A stretch of 63,663 nucleotides of DNA from Bacillota bacterium. GTDB lineage: Bacteria; Bacillota; UBA4882; UBA8346. The position numbers were made by a program, and so were the translations under genes. Under the pieces are notes generated by a model. The model was not told where the DNA came from and did no database searches. It worked only from the letters and a program-made list of their open reading frames with translations. Position 1 is the stretch's first letter, and each line of letters begins with the position of its first letter. The stretch is taken from positions 1-63,663 of the forward strand of contig JAEXFN010000039.1 of the NCBI GenBank assembly GCA_023400055.1, in the 5' to 3' direction. This document shows, in pieces, positions 53,380-61,688 of this stretch.

Positions 53380-54351
53380 ATGTCCAGTAAAGTCCGGTGG
53401 GGTATTTTGGGTTTCGCGACGATCGCCCGGGAAGCCTTTATCCCCGCGTTATTAAAAGCGGACAATTCTGAATTTTATGCGCTCGCGTCGCGGCGCCCCG
53501 AGCAGCTCCGTCGCTGCCAGGAGCATTTCAGCCGACCCGTCAAAGTATATTCGGATTATGATCAGCTGCTGGATGATCCGCAGGTTGAAGCGGTCTATGT
53601 GCCATTGCCCAATTCGCTGCATAAGGAATGGACCATCAAGGCGGCCCGCAAGGGAAAACATGTGTTGTGCGAGAAACCGTTGGCCCTGAATGCCCAAGAC
53701 GCTCGCCAGATGGTGGAGGAGTGCCGCTCGCATCGGGTGCAACTGATGGAAGGTTTCATGTACCGGCACAGCGACCGGATGCGTAAGGTCCGCGAGTTCA
53801 TTGCGGCCAATCGCCTGGGTCAGGTGCAATATATCCACGCTTACTTTTTCTCGCTGGCCAGCCGGGCCAGCGGTGACCGGATCGATCCCGCCCTGGGCGG
53901 CGGCGCTCTGCTGGATTTGGGATGCTATCCGGTCAATTTGATCGGGATGATCGCCGGGGCGGAACCGGTTTCCATCGCCGCGGCGGCCATTCCCATCAAT
54001 GGCGTGGATCGCTTGCTTTCGGCGATTTTGCGGTATGAAAACGGCTTAATCGCCAACCTCCATTGCGGCTGGGTCAATGAGTTCCGCAGCCTGGGGGCCA
54101 CCATCATGGGGACGAAAGCGACCCTGGCGATCCCGGAACCTTTTTGGGGGAATGCCGGCGCGCTCAGCTGGACGACTGCCGACGGCCGGGGTGAGATTGC
54201 GGTGGCCGAGACGGACCGGTTCCGGGCCGAAATCGAAGACTTCGCCGCGGCGATCCGGGGCGAGCATCCCCTGTTGCTGGATGCCGAAGAGTCCATCCGC
54301 AATCTGAAAATCATCCAAACGATCTTGGCCAAGGCCGGAATGGCGGGCTGA
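53380..54351 (+). CDS. Gfo/Idh/MocA-family oxidoreductase
   Basis: A 323-residue NAD(P)-dependent oxidoreductase: Rossmann entry RWGILGFATIAREAFIPALL, the catalytic lysine in HVLCEKPLALN, EGFMYRHSDRM and GGGALLDLGCYPVNL. Relatives oxidise or reduce hydroxyls of myo-inositol, glucose-fructose, xylose or deoxysugars. It lies 45 bp after the permease and before an aldo-keto reductase, so it probably processes the imported sugar. Substrate unknown. Confidence 0.9.
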   Translation: MSSKVRWGILGFATIAREAFIPALLKADNSEFYALASRRPEQLRRCQEHFSRPVKVYSDYDQLLDDPQVEAVYVPLPNSLHKEWTIKAARKGKHVLCEKPLALNAQDARQMVEECRSHRVQLMEGFMYRHSDRMRKVREFIAANRLGQVQYIHAYFFSLASRASGDRIDPALGGGALLDLGCYPVNLIGMIAGAEPVSIAAAAIPINGVDRLLSAILRYENGLIANLHCGWVNEFRSLGATIMGTKATLAIPEPFWGNAGALSWTTADGRGEIAVAETDRFRAEIEDFAAAIRGEHPLLLDAEESIRNLKIIQTILAKAGMAG

Positions 54352-54444
54352 GCCGGGTCCGGCACGGATATCCGGGCGGCATGGCCGGCCCAAAGACCGG
54401 CCGGGCCGCAAGATTTTATCGCAAAGAACTGGGAGTGTAAAAAC

Positions 54445-55488
54445 ATGGAGACCCGAAAATGCGGGAAATCCGCTTTGGAGCTGGCAGTGCTCGGCCTGGG
54501 CTGCTGGCCGTTCGGCGGCGGAAAGTATTGGGGCGGACAGGACCAGCGCGATGTCAACCAAGTGGTCCAGGCAGCAGTGGAGCTGGGGATCAATTATTTT
54601 GATACCGCTGAAGCTTACAATGACGGCGCCAGTGAAGAATCGTTGGGCATCGCCATTGGCGCGGTGCCGCGGGACAAAGTAATCATTGGCACCAAGATCA
54701 GCCCCTCCAATACCCGGCCGGACGCGCTGGCGGCCCATTGTGAACAGAGTTTGGCGCGACTGGGCACGGACTACATCGATCTGTATATGGTCCATTGGCC
54801 GATCACCGCCAAGGCGATCGCCCATTTTACGGCCGAACCGCTGACGCCGCCGGCGGTGGAGGAGGCTTTCGCCGCGCTTCGGAAACTGCAGGAGCAGGGG
54901 AAGATCCGTTTCATTGGGGTCAGCAACTTTGCCCCCAATCGCCTGCAAGAAGCGCTGGACACCCGGACCGAGATCGTCATCAACGAGCTGCCTTACAACC
55001 TGTTGTGCCGGGCGATCGAATATGAAGCGTTGCCCTATTGCGTTCGGAATCGGGTGGGGATCCTGGGCTATATGGCTTTGCTGCAAGGGATCCTGGCCGA
55101 TAGCTATCCCAGCCTGGATGATGTCCCGACCTGGCAGCGGCGGACGCGTCATTTCGATGCCCGAAAATGCGCTGAAGTGCGGCACGGAGAGAGCGGCGCG
55201 GAGCCGGAGACCAACGCGGCGCTGGAAGCGATTCGGCGGATCGCCCGCGATTATGGGCGGACCATGCCGGAGCTCGCCATCCAATGGGCGATCGCCAATC
55301 CGGCCCTCACATGCGTGCTAGCAGGTTCCAGGAATGTCGGGGAATTGACGGCGAATGTGCGGGCGGCGGAGCACCCGCTACCGCAGGAGGCGCTGGCAAG
55401 GCTCGACCGGGCCACCGCCGCGCTCAAACGGAAGCTGGGCCCCTCCTTTGACTATTATGAGACCGGGGCGGGGGATCGGACGCGCTAA
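54445..55488 (+). CDS. Aldo/keto reductase
   Basis: A 347-residue (beta/alpha)8 NAD(P)H-dependent reductase. Catalytic residues: Asp and Tyr in NYFDTAEAYNDG, Lys in IIGTKISPSN, His in LYMVHWP; the C-terminal LAGSRNVGELTANV binds the cofactor. Family members reduce aldehydes and ketones, some act on L-fucose/L-rhamnose-derived lactaldehyde or sugars. GGGAGTG precedes ATG 54445. Last gene of the operon, followed by a terminator. Confidence 0.9.
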   Translation: METRKCGKSALELAVLGLGCWPFGGGKYWGGQDQRDVNQVVQAAVELGINYFDTAEAYNDGASEESLGIAIGAVPRDKVIIGTKISPSNTRPDALAAHCEQSLARLGTDYIDLYMVHWPITAKAIAHFTAEPLTPPAVEEAFAALRKLQEQGKIRFIGVSNFAPNRLQEALDTRTEIVINELPYNLLCRAIEYEALPYCVRNRVGILGYMALLQGILADSYPSLDDVPTWQRRTRHFDARKCAEVRHGESGAEPETNAALEAIRRIARDYGRTMPELAIQWAIANPALTCVLAGSRNVGELTANVRAAEHPLPQEALARLDRATAALKRKLGPSFDYYETGAGDRTR

Positions 55489-55560
55489 CGCCAGAGTCCG
55501 CCAGCGGACGAGCCGCTTTTTATGGCGCTGGCATCCGTTCATAATGATTTGTCCGGGAAG

Positions 55561-55587
55561 ACGGCCGCATTGGTGCGGCCGTTTTTT
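55561..55587 (+). terminator. Terminator after the fucose-type operon
   Basis: Perfect 8-bp stem ACGGCCGC (55561-55568) with GCGGCCGT (55575-55582) and TTTTT. Array E2 begins 25 bp later. Confidence 0.92.
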
Positions 55588-55611
55588 GATCGTCGCCTCC
55601 GGCGCATCGTT

Positions 55612-55910
55612 CACTAACCGAATGGAAAGCTTCGGTTACCCAATGAAAATCATCCGTAACTGAACGAAAACATTCAGTTACTGAATGGAAAGCATCGGTA
55701 ACCAAACATAAATATTCAGTTACTGAAACGAAAACAACAGTTACTGAACGAAAGCATTCAGTTGCCGAATGAAAAGCATCGGTAACCAAACGTAAATATT
55801 CAGTTACCGAAACGAAAGCGACAGTTACTGAACGAAAGAATTTACTTACTGAATGAAAAGCAGCCGTAACCGAACCAAAGTTGGCGGCGGCCGCCACGGT
55901 TGGCGCGGGA
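55612..55910. repeat. 21-bp tandem array E2 (CAGTTACTGAA family) with conserved flank
   Basis: Cores at 55612, 55633, 55654, 55675, 55696, 55717, 55738, 55759, 55780, 55801, 55822, 55843 and 55864: thirteen units in exact 21-bp register. It has the same orientation as E1 and is collinear with it at a constant offset of 8963 bp, including a shared 34-bp GC-rich tail (55877-55910 against 46914-46947, two mismatches). It sits between the aldo-keto reductase and the convergent PocR-AraC gene. Confidence 0.92.
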
Positions 55911-55994
55911 GCGCCGGACGAATCAAAAGTAGCCAGCGATAGGGGTCCGGCCTGTGGTTCTGGACCGTGCACGACTTTGGAATTACCGTCAGGC

Positions 55995-56888
55995 TCAGGA
56001 AAACCTTCTCCTGTACTCGAGCGGGCTAATCCCCACCAGTTGGGTGAAGATCTTCGAGAAGTAACTGGGGTCGTTGTAGCCGACGCGCAAGGCGATCTCG
56101 GCGATCGAATCGGCGCTGCCCACCAGATCGTCCTTGCCGCGCTCGACGCGGAGCTTGTTGAGGTACATCCGGATGTTGACGCCGAGCCGTTTCTTGAAGA
56201 GGTGATTGATGTAGGACTCGCTGCAATGGCAGATCCGGGCGATCTCCGGCACGGCGAGCGGCTCCTGGAAGTTGTTGTTAAGGTAGTCGAGCAGCAGGGC
56301 CAGGATGGAGTCGGCGCTGGAGTTGTAGCGCTTCTTGCCGAATTTGAGGCCGGGCTGGGTCAGCCGCAACGAACGGTAGGTATTGCCCAGGTAAGCGGCG
56401 ACGAATTCCAGCAGCGTCGCGACCAGCCGCTCGTCGGGCCGCACCGCCAGTAGGGAAGCGTCATAGAGTTCGCGGGCCCGGAGCGGATCCAGGCCGGAAT
56501 GGCGGCAGGTCCGGGCCACCAGATAGGCGGCGGTCCGGGGTTCGGCCGGGAAGGCGCCGGCGTCGATGACGCCGATCAGATCGCCGTCGGCAGTGATCGG
56601 GTAGATGTATTCGCCGACCCCGGCGTGGCAGATGCCGAAGAAACCGCCGGGCAACCGGATGGATTTTTCAGCAAGCTTTTTCTTGAGCGCGATGCACCGG
56701 CCGAACAGGCAGCGTTCCGACTTGATGTAGCGGCAATAGGGATTGGTGTGGGCCATATAGGGCCGCAGCGCCTGATCCAGCGCCGGATCCACCGGAATGA
56801 AGCCGACAAAGTCGTTGATGCAGATCTGCCAGCCGTAGGTTTGGCTGATATGGGCCAGGAAATTGGCGAGCGCGGCGTGGTTTGTCAT
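55995..56888 (-). CDS. AraC-family regulator with PocR sensory domain
   Basis: A 297-residue regulator: N-terminal PocR-type domain (residues about 15-170, with the cysteine pattern CRYIKSERCLFGRC and GICHAGVGEYIYPI) and a C-terminal AraC HTH pair (LAVPEIARICHCSESYINHL and GYNDPSYFSKIFTQLVG). PocR domains bind small hydrocarbon derivatives such as 1,3-propanediol or sugars. GAGGAG precedes the ATG. It is divergent from the FAD oxidoreductase and probably controls it. Confidence 0.9.
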   Translation of the reverse strand: MTNHAALANFLAHISQTYGWQICINDFVGFIPVDPALDQALRPYMAHTNPYCRYIKSERCLFGRCIALKKKLAEKSIRLPGGFFGICHAGVGEYIYPITADGDLIGVIDAGAFPAEPRTAAYLVARTCRHSGLDPLRARELYDASLLAVRPDERLVATLLEFVAAYLGNTYRSLRLTQPGLKFGKKRYNSSADSILALLLDYLNNNFQEPLAVPEIARICHCSESYINHLFKKRLGVNIRMYLNKLRVERGKDDLVGSADSIAEIALRVGYNDPSYFSKIFTQLVGISPLEYRRRFS

Positions 56889-57061
56889 GGCAGCGGATAC
56901 TCCTCGAAGCGGATTTGATTTATCTCCTTGATTATAAAATGAAACCGTCCCGTTGGCAACTGTGCAGAAGATTCCAACGAATGAGCAGAAGTTTTAAGGC
57001 GGCCGCCGCCGGTCCGGCCTACAATAAGGAGTAGGAAATTCAAAACCGGAAGGTGAGTGCG

Positions 57062-58843
57062 ATGATCGATCGAGATTACCAAGTGGTGGTGGTCGGCGGC
57101 GGAATGGCCGGAGTCTGCGCGGCCATCGCCAGCGCCCGGCACGGCGCGCGGACGGCGCTGATCCATAACCGGCCGGTGCTGGGCGGCAACGCCAGCTCCG
57201 AGATACGGATGCACATTGTCGGCGCCAACTGTCACGGCACCCGGCCCGATGCCCGGGAGACCGGCATTCTGGAGGAGATTTTGCTGGAGAACCGCCGCCG
57301 CAATCCGGGCCATTCCTTCTCCATCTTCGACACGGTGCTCTGGGAGAAGGTCCGTTTCCAGGAAGGGCTCGACCTTTATCTCAACACCGAGATGACCGGG
57401 GTCGAAGCCGCGGCGGGGCGGATCGGGGCGGTGGAGGCGCTGCAGCTGACCACGGAGAAACAATTCCGCTTCACGGCGGCGATCTTCGTGGACTGCACCG
57501 GCGACGGGATCCTGGCCTATCAGGCCGGCGCCGCATGCCGGGTCGGCCGGGAGAGCCGGGACGAGTTCGGCGAGCAGTATGCGCCGGAGCAGGCGGACCG
57601 GAAGACCATGGGGAATACGCTGTTGTTCCAGGCGGTCGACACCGGAGCGCCGGTCCCCTTCGAGAAGCCGTTCTGGGCCCATTCGTTCGATGAGGCGGAT
57701 CTGGCCTTCCGCGGCCATAGCGCTTACGCCTCGGCCATGGAGCATTACGAGGTGGACTCCGGCTACTGGTGGATCGAGCTGGGCGGGGAAGAGGATACCA
57801 TCGCCGACGGCGAGGCGATCCGCGACGAACTGTTGAAGACCGTCTACGGGGTCTGGGATCACATCAAGAATCGCGGCGATCATGGCGCCGCCAACTACGC
57901 CCTGGAATGGGTGGGATTCCTGCCCGGCAAGCGCGAGAGCCGCCGGATCGTGGGCGATTATATCCTGAAGGAGCAGGACTGCCTGAGCGGGCGGCTCTTC
58001 CCCGACGCGGTGGCCTACGGCGGCTGGCCCATGGATATGCACCCGCCGGAAGGGTTCCGATACAAGGGAGACCCCAACCAGTTCCTGCGGCTGAACGATG
58101 TCTACACCATCCCGTACCGTTGTTATTACGCGCGGGACATCGCCAACCTGATGATGGCCGGGCGCAACATCAGCGCGTCGCATATGGCGTTCGGCTCGAC
58201 CCGGGTGATGGGTACCTGCAGCGTGGGCGGGCAGGCGGTGGGAACCGCGGCCGCGCTGGCGGTGCGGCAAAACTGTCTCCCCGGCGGCTTGACGGACCGG
58301 ATCCGGGAGCTGCAACAGCTGCTGTTGAAAGACGATTGTTATATCCCCGGCGTGATGAATCAGGATCCCGAAGATCAGGCGCGCCGCGCCCGGGTCATCG
58401 CTTCCTCGGCGCAGCCGGACGGTGCGGCCGAACAGGTGCTAAACGGTATCGCCCGGCGGGTCGGGGGGCAGAGCAACTGCTGGATCTCGAAAGACCTGGC
58501 CGCTGCGGGAGAATGGTTGGAACTGCGCTGGGATGAGCCGCTGACCGTTCGCGAAGTGCACCTCAAGTTCGACAGCAACCTTTCCGGCGAGATCATGCCG
58601 ACCCTCTCCAAGACGGTCCGCAAGCAACAGATTACCGGAATGCCGGCGGAGCTGGTGAAGGATTACGAACTGCAGCTTTGGGCGGGGGACCAACTCCGGA
58701 CCCAGCTGACGGTGGAAGGGAACGGCCTGCGCTTCCGGACGCACCGCTGGGATGAGCCGATCCGCGCCGACCGGCTTCGCGTCCTGGTCCGGAGGACCCA
58801 CGGCGCGGCCCAGGCGCGCCTGTTCGAAGTGCGGGTGTATTAG
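57062..58843 (+). CDS. FAD-dependent oxidoreductase (FAD_oxidored type)
   Basis: A 593-residue flavoprotein: N-terminal dinucleotide fold VVVVGGGMAGVCAAIASA, followed by VLGGNASSEIRMHI, a conserved feature of this family, DCTGDGILAYQAGA and GRNISASHMAFGSTRVMGTC, in which the G-R and late glycine region complete FAD binding. The C-terminal 120 residues look like an extra beta domain. Such proteins occur in carbohydrate loci but their reactions are largely unknown. ATG 57062 follows GGAAGGTGAG. The next gene starts ten bases after its stop. Confidence 0.85.
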   Translation: MIDRDYQVVVVGGGMAGVCAAIASARHGARTALIHNRPVLGGNASSEIRMHIVGANCHGTRPDARETGILEEILLENRRRNPGHSFSIFDTVLWEKVRFQEGLDLYLNTEMTGVEAAAGRIGAVEALQLTTEKQFRFTAAIFVDCTGDGILAYQAGAACRVGRESRDEFGEQYAPEQADRKTMGNTLLFQAVDTGAPVPFEKPFWAHSFDEADLAFRGHSAYASAMEHYEVDSGYWWIELGGEEDTIADGEAIRDELLKTVYGVWDHIKNRGDHGAANYALEWVGFLPGKRESRRIVGDYILKEQDCLSGRLFPDAVAYGGWPMDMHPPEGFRYKGDPNQFLRLNDVYTIPYRCYYARDIANLMMAGRNISASHMAFGSTRVMGTCSVGGQAVGTAAALAVRQNCLPGGLTDRIRELQQLLLKDDCYIPGVMNQDPEDQARRARVIASSAQPDGAAEQVLNGIARRVGGQSNCWISKDLAAAGEWLELRWDEPLTVREVHLKFDSNLSGEIMPTLSKTVRKQQITGMPAELVKDYELQLWAGDQLRTQLTVEGNGLRFRTHRWDEPIRADRLRVLVRRTHGAAQARLFEVRVY

Positions 58844-58852
58844 CGAGCCGCC

Positions 58853-59815
58853 ATGGAATGGACGGAATTAAAGCAAGTCGCCGCCGAAATGGGCATTGAT
58901 GCGCTAGGTCAGTGTCATCCGGATGGGTTTCCGCTGTATCAGGCGACCATCCGGGAACGGACCGAATACCGGCGGCTCGGTTACCGGAGTGAGGCCGAAT
59001 TCCTGGCGGCGGGGGAGCCGCAGCCGGAATATCGCTCCATTCTGGTGGTGGTCTGCGATTATTTTTATGAAGCCGGCCTCCCCGCGGCCGGATTACGGCT
59101 CTCCAACTATTCCCGCTTTTGCTGGAGCACGGTAAACGCCAAGGCGGAGCGGCTGGCCCACTTCCTCAAAGCGCGGGGGCAGCGGGTCCGGCGGCTCGAA
59201 CTGCCGGCCCGGGCCGCGGCCTGCAAGGCCGGCTTGGGTTTCATCGGAAAGAACACGCTGTTTTATTTGCCGGGGCGCGGCTCTTATGTCGGAATCGCGA
59301 CTTACGGCACGGATTTGGATTTGGCGGTGGACCGCGATGGTGCGGAACGCCGCCCGCAAGAAGGTTGTCAAGCTTGCAATCGTTGCATCCGGGCCTGCCC
59401 GACCGGGGCAATTGACCCCGAAGGCTACCGGATCAACCCCTTGCGCTGCATCTCTTTTATCAACCGCCACGCCGCGGAGGCCAACGGGATGGTCTGGCCG
59501 GTTTGGGATTACGCCGCACACCCTTGGCTGCACGGTTGCGAGATCTGCCAGGAAGTCTGCCCTGTCAATCATGCCGTAGCGCACCGGAAGGATGTGGTGT
59601 TCGAGGCCGCTCTCGATCTTTACGGCGCGGTGATCGCCAACGAGGGGACCGTGGCTCCGGAACGGTTGATGAATCTTTTGCCAGCGATTACCTCGGAGGG
59701 ATACCGGCGGTATGTTCGTACGCTTTGTAAAGGATTTGCGGCGGTCGAGCGGTCGGGAGGCCTGCGGCGCGAAGGAACGGACCGAGAATCTTCCCCGGAA
59801 CCGACAGGGATTTGA
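58853..59815 (+). CDS. QueG-like double [4Fe-4S] cluster reductase (DUF1730 family)
   Basis: A 320-residue protein related to epoxyqueuosine reductase: ACKAGLGFIGKNTLF and GRGSYVGIAT match the QueG core, and two Fe-S motifs follow, C172-x2-C175-x2-C178-x3-C182 and C229-x2-C232-x3-C236. True QueG uses cobalamin for tRNA queuosine. This copy lies in a carbohydrate operon and lacks other que genes, so a redox role for the adjacent flavoprotein is possible. The start ATG 58853 has no strong ribosome-binding site, suggesting coupling to the upstream gene. Confidence 0.8.
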   Translation: MEWTELKQVAAEMGIDALGQCHPDGFPLYQATIRERTEYRRLGYRSEAEFLAAGEPQPEYRSILVVVCDYFYEAGLPAAGLRLSNYSRFCWSTVNAKAERLAHFLKARGQRVRRLELPARAAACKAGLGFIGKNTLFYLPGRGSYVGIATYGTDLDLAVDRDGAERRPQEGCQACNRCIRACPTGAIDPEGYRINPLRCISFINRHAAEANGMVWPVWDYAAHPWLHGCEICQEVCPVNHAVAHRKDVVFEAALDLYGAVIANEGTVAPERLMNLLPAITSEGYRRYVRTLCKGFAAVERSGGLRREGTDRESSPEPTGI

Positions 59816-59903
59816 GCGGGACGGGTAGAATCAATAGCGGAGCCATTTGGTAACGCGACGTTTCTTTTCCCAAAGCCGGACGGGTCCGAGAGGAAGTTAC
59901 GCG

Positions 59904-61688
59904 ATGACCATCCAAAAGAAGTTGCTTTTTTCGATCATCTGTTTCGTGATCATTCCCATGTTTCTGCTCCCTTTCATCACTTACAACAGCTACCGGAAGA
60001 TCATCGAGGCCAAGATCAATGTCTCGACCCAGCAAACTTTGGCCCAGATCGACAACAACCTGGGAGCGGTCTTCGACAACATGATCGCCGCCTCCAACAT
60101 GCTCAGCCTGGACAAAGAGCTGATCGACATCCTGAAGGGCCGGCATTACGATTCGCGCTGGGAGGAGTTCAGTGAGGAATCGAAGATCGAAGAGAAGATC
60201 CTAATCGCCAAGAACGCCAATCTTTACCCCTACAACGCCGATATCGTGATCCTGGACTTTCGCGGCAACTTGTATTCGGCCTCGTCTTATTACACCAACA
60301 AATCCTACCGGGAGATCGCGGCCCAGGATTGGTTCCGCCGCGCCCGGGAGATGAACGGTTATATGCTCTGGATGGCCCCGTCCGGCAACTATGTCAGCTT
60401 GAACGGGGACGACCGGAAGAACGTCGCCATGGCCCGCTTGATCAAGGACCCGCGCAGCGGGCGCGGCTACGGGATCCTGTTGATCAGCCTCTATCCCGAG
60501 ATGAAACTGGCCCGCATCTTTCACAACGAACAACAGCTGGAAGGGACCCGGTTGCTTTTGATCAACCGCCGCGCCCAGGTCATTCTGGCGGGGGATCCGG
60601 GATGGATCGGGAAGAGCCTGGCGCGGGAGGCGTTCGTCCGGCAGTTGGGCCGGGCGGACGACGGTTCGTTCGTTTTTAAGGCCGGCCGCCAGAAAACGGT
60701 CGTCAATTACCGGGTGGTGCCCAAAACCAATTGGACCATCGTCCAGCAGGTCCCATACCCGGTGCTGATGAAGGAAGTGGATCGCCTCCGCTCCTATCAT
60801 CTCACCATCAATCTGATCTTCCTGGGAGCGCTGCTCATCGTCTCGGCCTTTATCTCCTGGACCATCACCCATCCCTTGCACCGGCTCAGCCTGCTGATGC
60901 AGCAGGTTCCCAAGGGCAACTTCGCGGTGCGCGCCGCCACCGGGGGCCGGGACGAAGTGGCCCAACTGGGCGCCAGTTTCAATGTGATGGTCCGGGAGAT
61001 CGCCGAGCTCATCAAGCAATTGCAGGAGGCCCAAGCCATGCGGGAACAAGCGCGTCTGGAGGCTTTGCAGGCCCAGATCAATCCCCATTTTCTCTTTAAC
61101 ACGCTCAACGACATCAAATGGCTGGCCACCCTCAACGGCGCGGCCAACGTCAGCCAGATGATCGCCGCGCTGGGAAAACTGCTCGAAACGGCGGTGGGCC
61201 GTTCCGACGCCCTGATCCCGCTCGCCGAGGAGATCCAGTGCCTCGAGAGTTATGTGTTGTTGCAAAAGATGCGCTACGGCAATAAATTCGAGATCCGTTA
61301 CGACATCGCCCAGCCGCTGCTGGACTACCGCGTGCCGCAGCTGGTATTGCAACCGCTGGTCGAGAACGCGATCATGCACGGCTTTGAGGATATGGACAGC
61401 GGCGGGGTGATCACCGTCACCGGTTATTGCCGGGAGAACCGGACCTATATCGAAGTGGCCGACAACGGCAAGGGAATCGCCGCCGCCAAGATCGAGCAAC
61501 TGCTGGCGGCGGAGAACCGCCAGCAAGGCCGCTTCAACAATGTGGGGCTGCGCAATGTCAATGAGCGGATCGCTTTGTATTACGGGCCGAGTTACGGATT
61601 GTCCGTGGCGAGCCAACCGGGCTCCGGCACGCTGATCCGCTTGTGCCTGCCCGGACTGGAGGAGGATACGGCATGTTCAAGCTGCTGA
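59904..61688 (+). CDS. YesM-type sensor histidine kinase
   Basis: A 594-residue membrane kinase: first membrane segment (residues about 8-28), extracytoplasmic dCache-like domain, second segment (about 300-325), HAMP, then the LytS/YesM-type His_kinase domain with QINPHFLFNTLNDIKW (phosphorylated H395) and an HATPase (VLQPLVENAIMHGF, VADNGKGIA). It senses an external sugar or related cue. ATG 59904 follows AGAGGAAG; the frame is open to 59847. Its end overlaps the response-regulator start by 16 bp. Confidence 0.94.
   Translation: MTIQKKLLFSIICFVIIPMFLLPFITYNSYRKIIEAKINVSTQQTLAQIDNNLGAVFDNMIAASNMLSLDKELIDILKGRHYDSRWEEFSEESKIEEKILIAKNANLYPYNADIVILDFRGNLYSASSYYTNKSYREIAAQDWFRRAREMNGYMLWMAPSGNYVSLNGDDRKNVAMARLIKDPRSGRGYGILLISLYPEMKLARIFHNEQQLEGTRLLLINRRAQVILAGDPGWIGKSLAREAFVRQLGRADDGSFVFKAGRQKTVVNYRVVPKTNWTIVQQVPYPVLMKEVDRLRSYHLTINLIFLGALLIVSAFISWTITHPLHRLSLLMQQVPKGNFAVRAATGGRDEVAQLGASFNVMVREIAELIKQLQEAQAMREQARLEALQAQINPHFLFNTLNDIKWLATLNGAANVSQMIAALGKLLETAVGRSDALIPLAEEIQCLESYVLLQKMRYGNKFEIRYDIAQPLLDYRVPQLVLQPLVENAIMHGFEDMDSGGVITVTGYCRENRTYIEVADNGKGIAAAKIEQLLAAENRQQGRFNNVGLRNVNERIALYYGPSYGLSVASQPGSGTLIRLCLPGLEEDTACSSC

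Noticed and set aside
56885..58315. 476-residue minus-strand frame opposite the FAD oxidoreductase
   Set aside because: Shadow frame without homologous motifs or start signals.
58853..59815. Reductive dehalogenase
   Set aside because: Fe-S motifs are shared, but there is no Tat signal or RdhB partner, and the core matches QueG.
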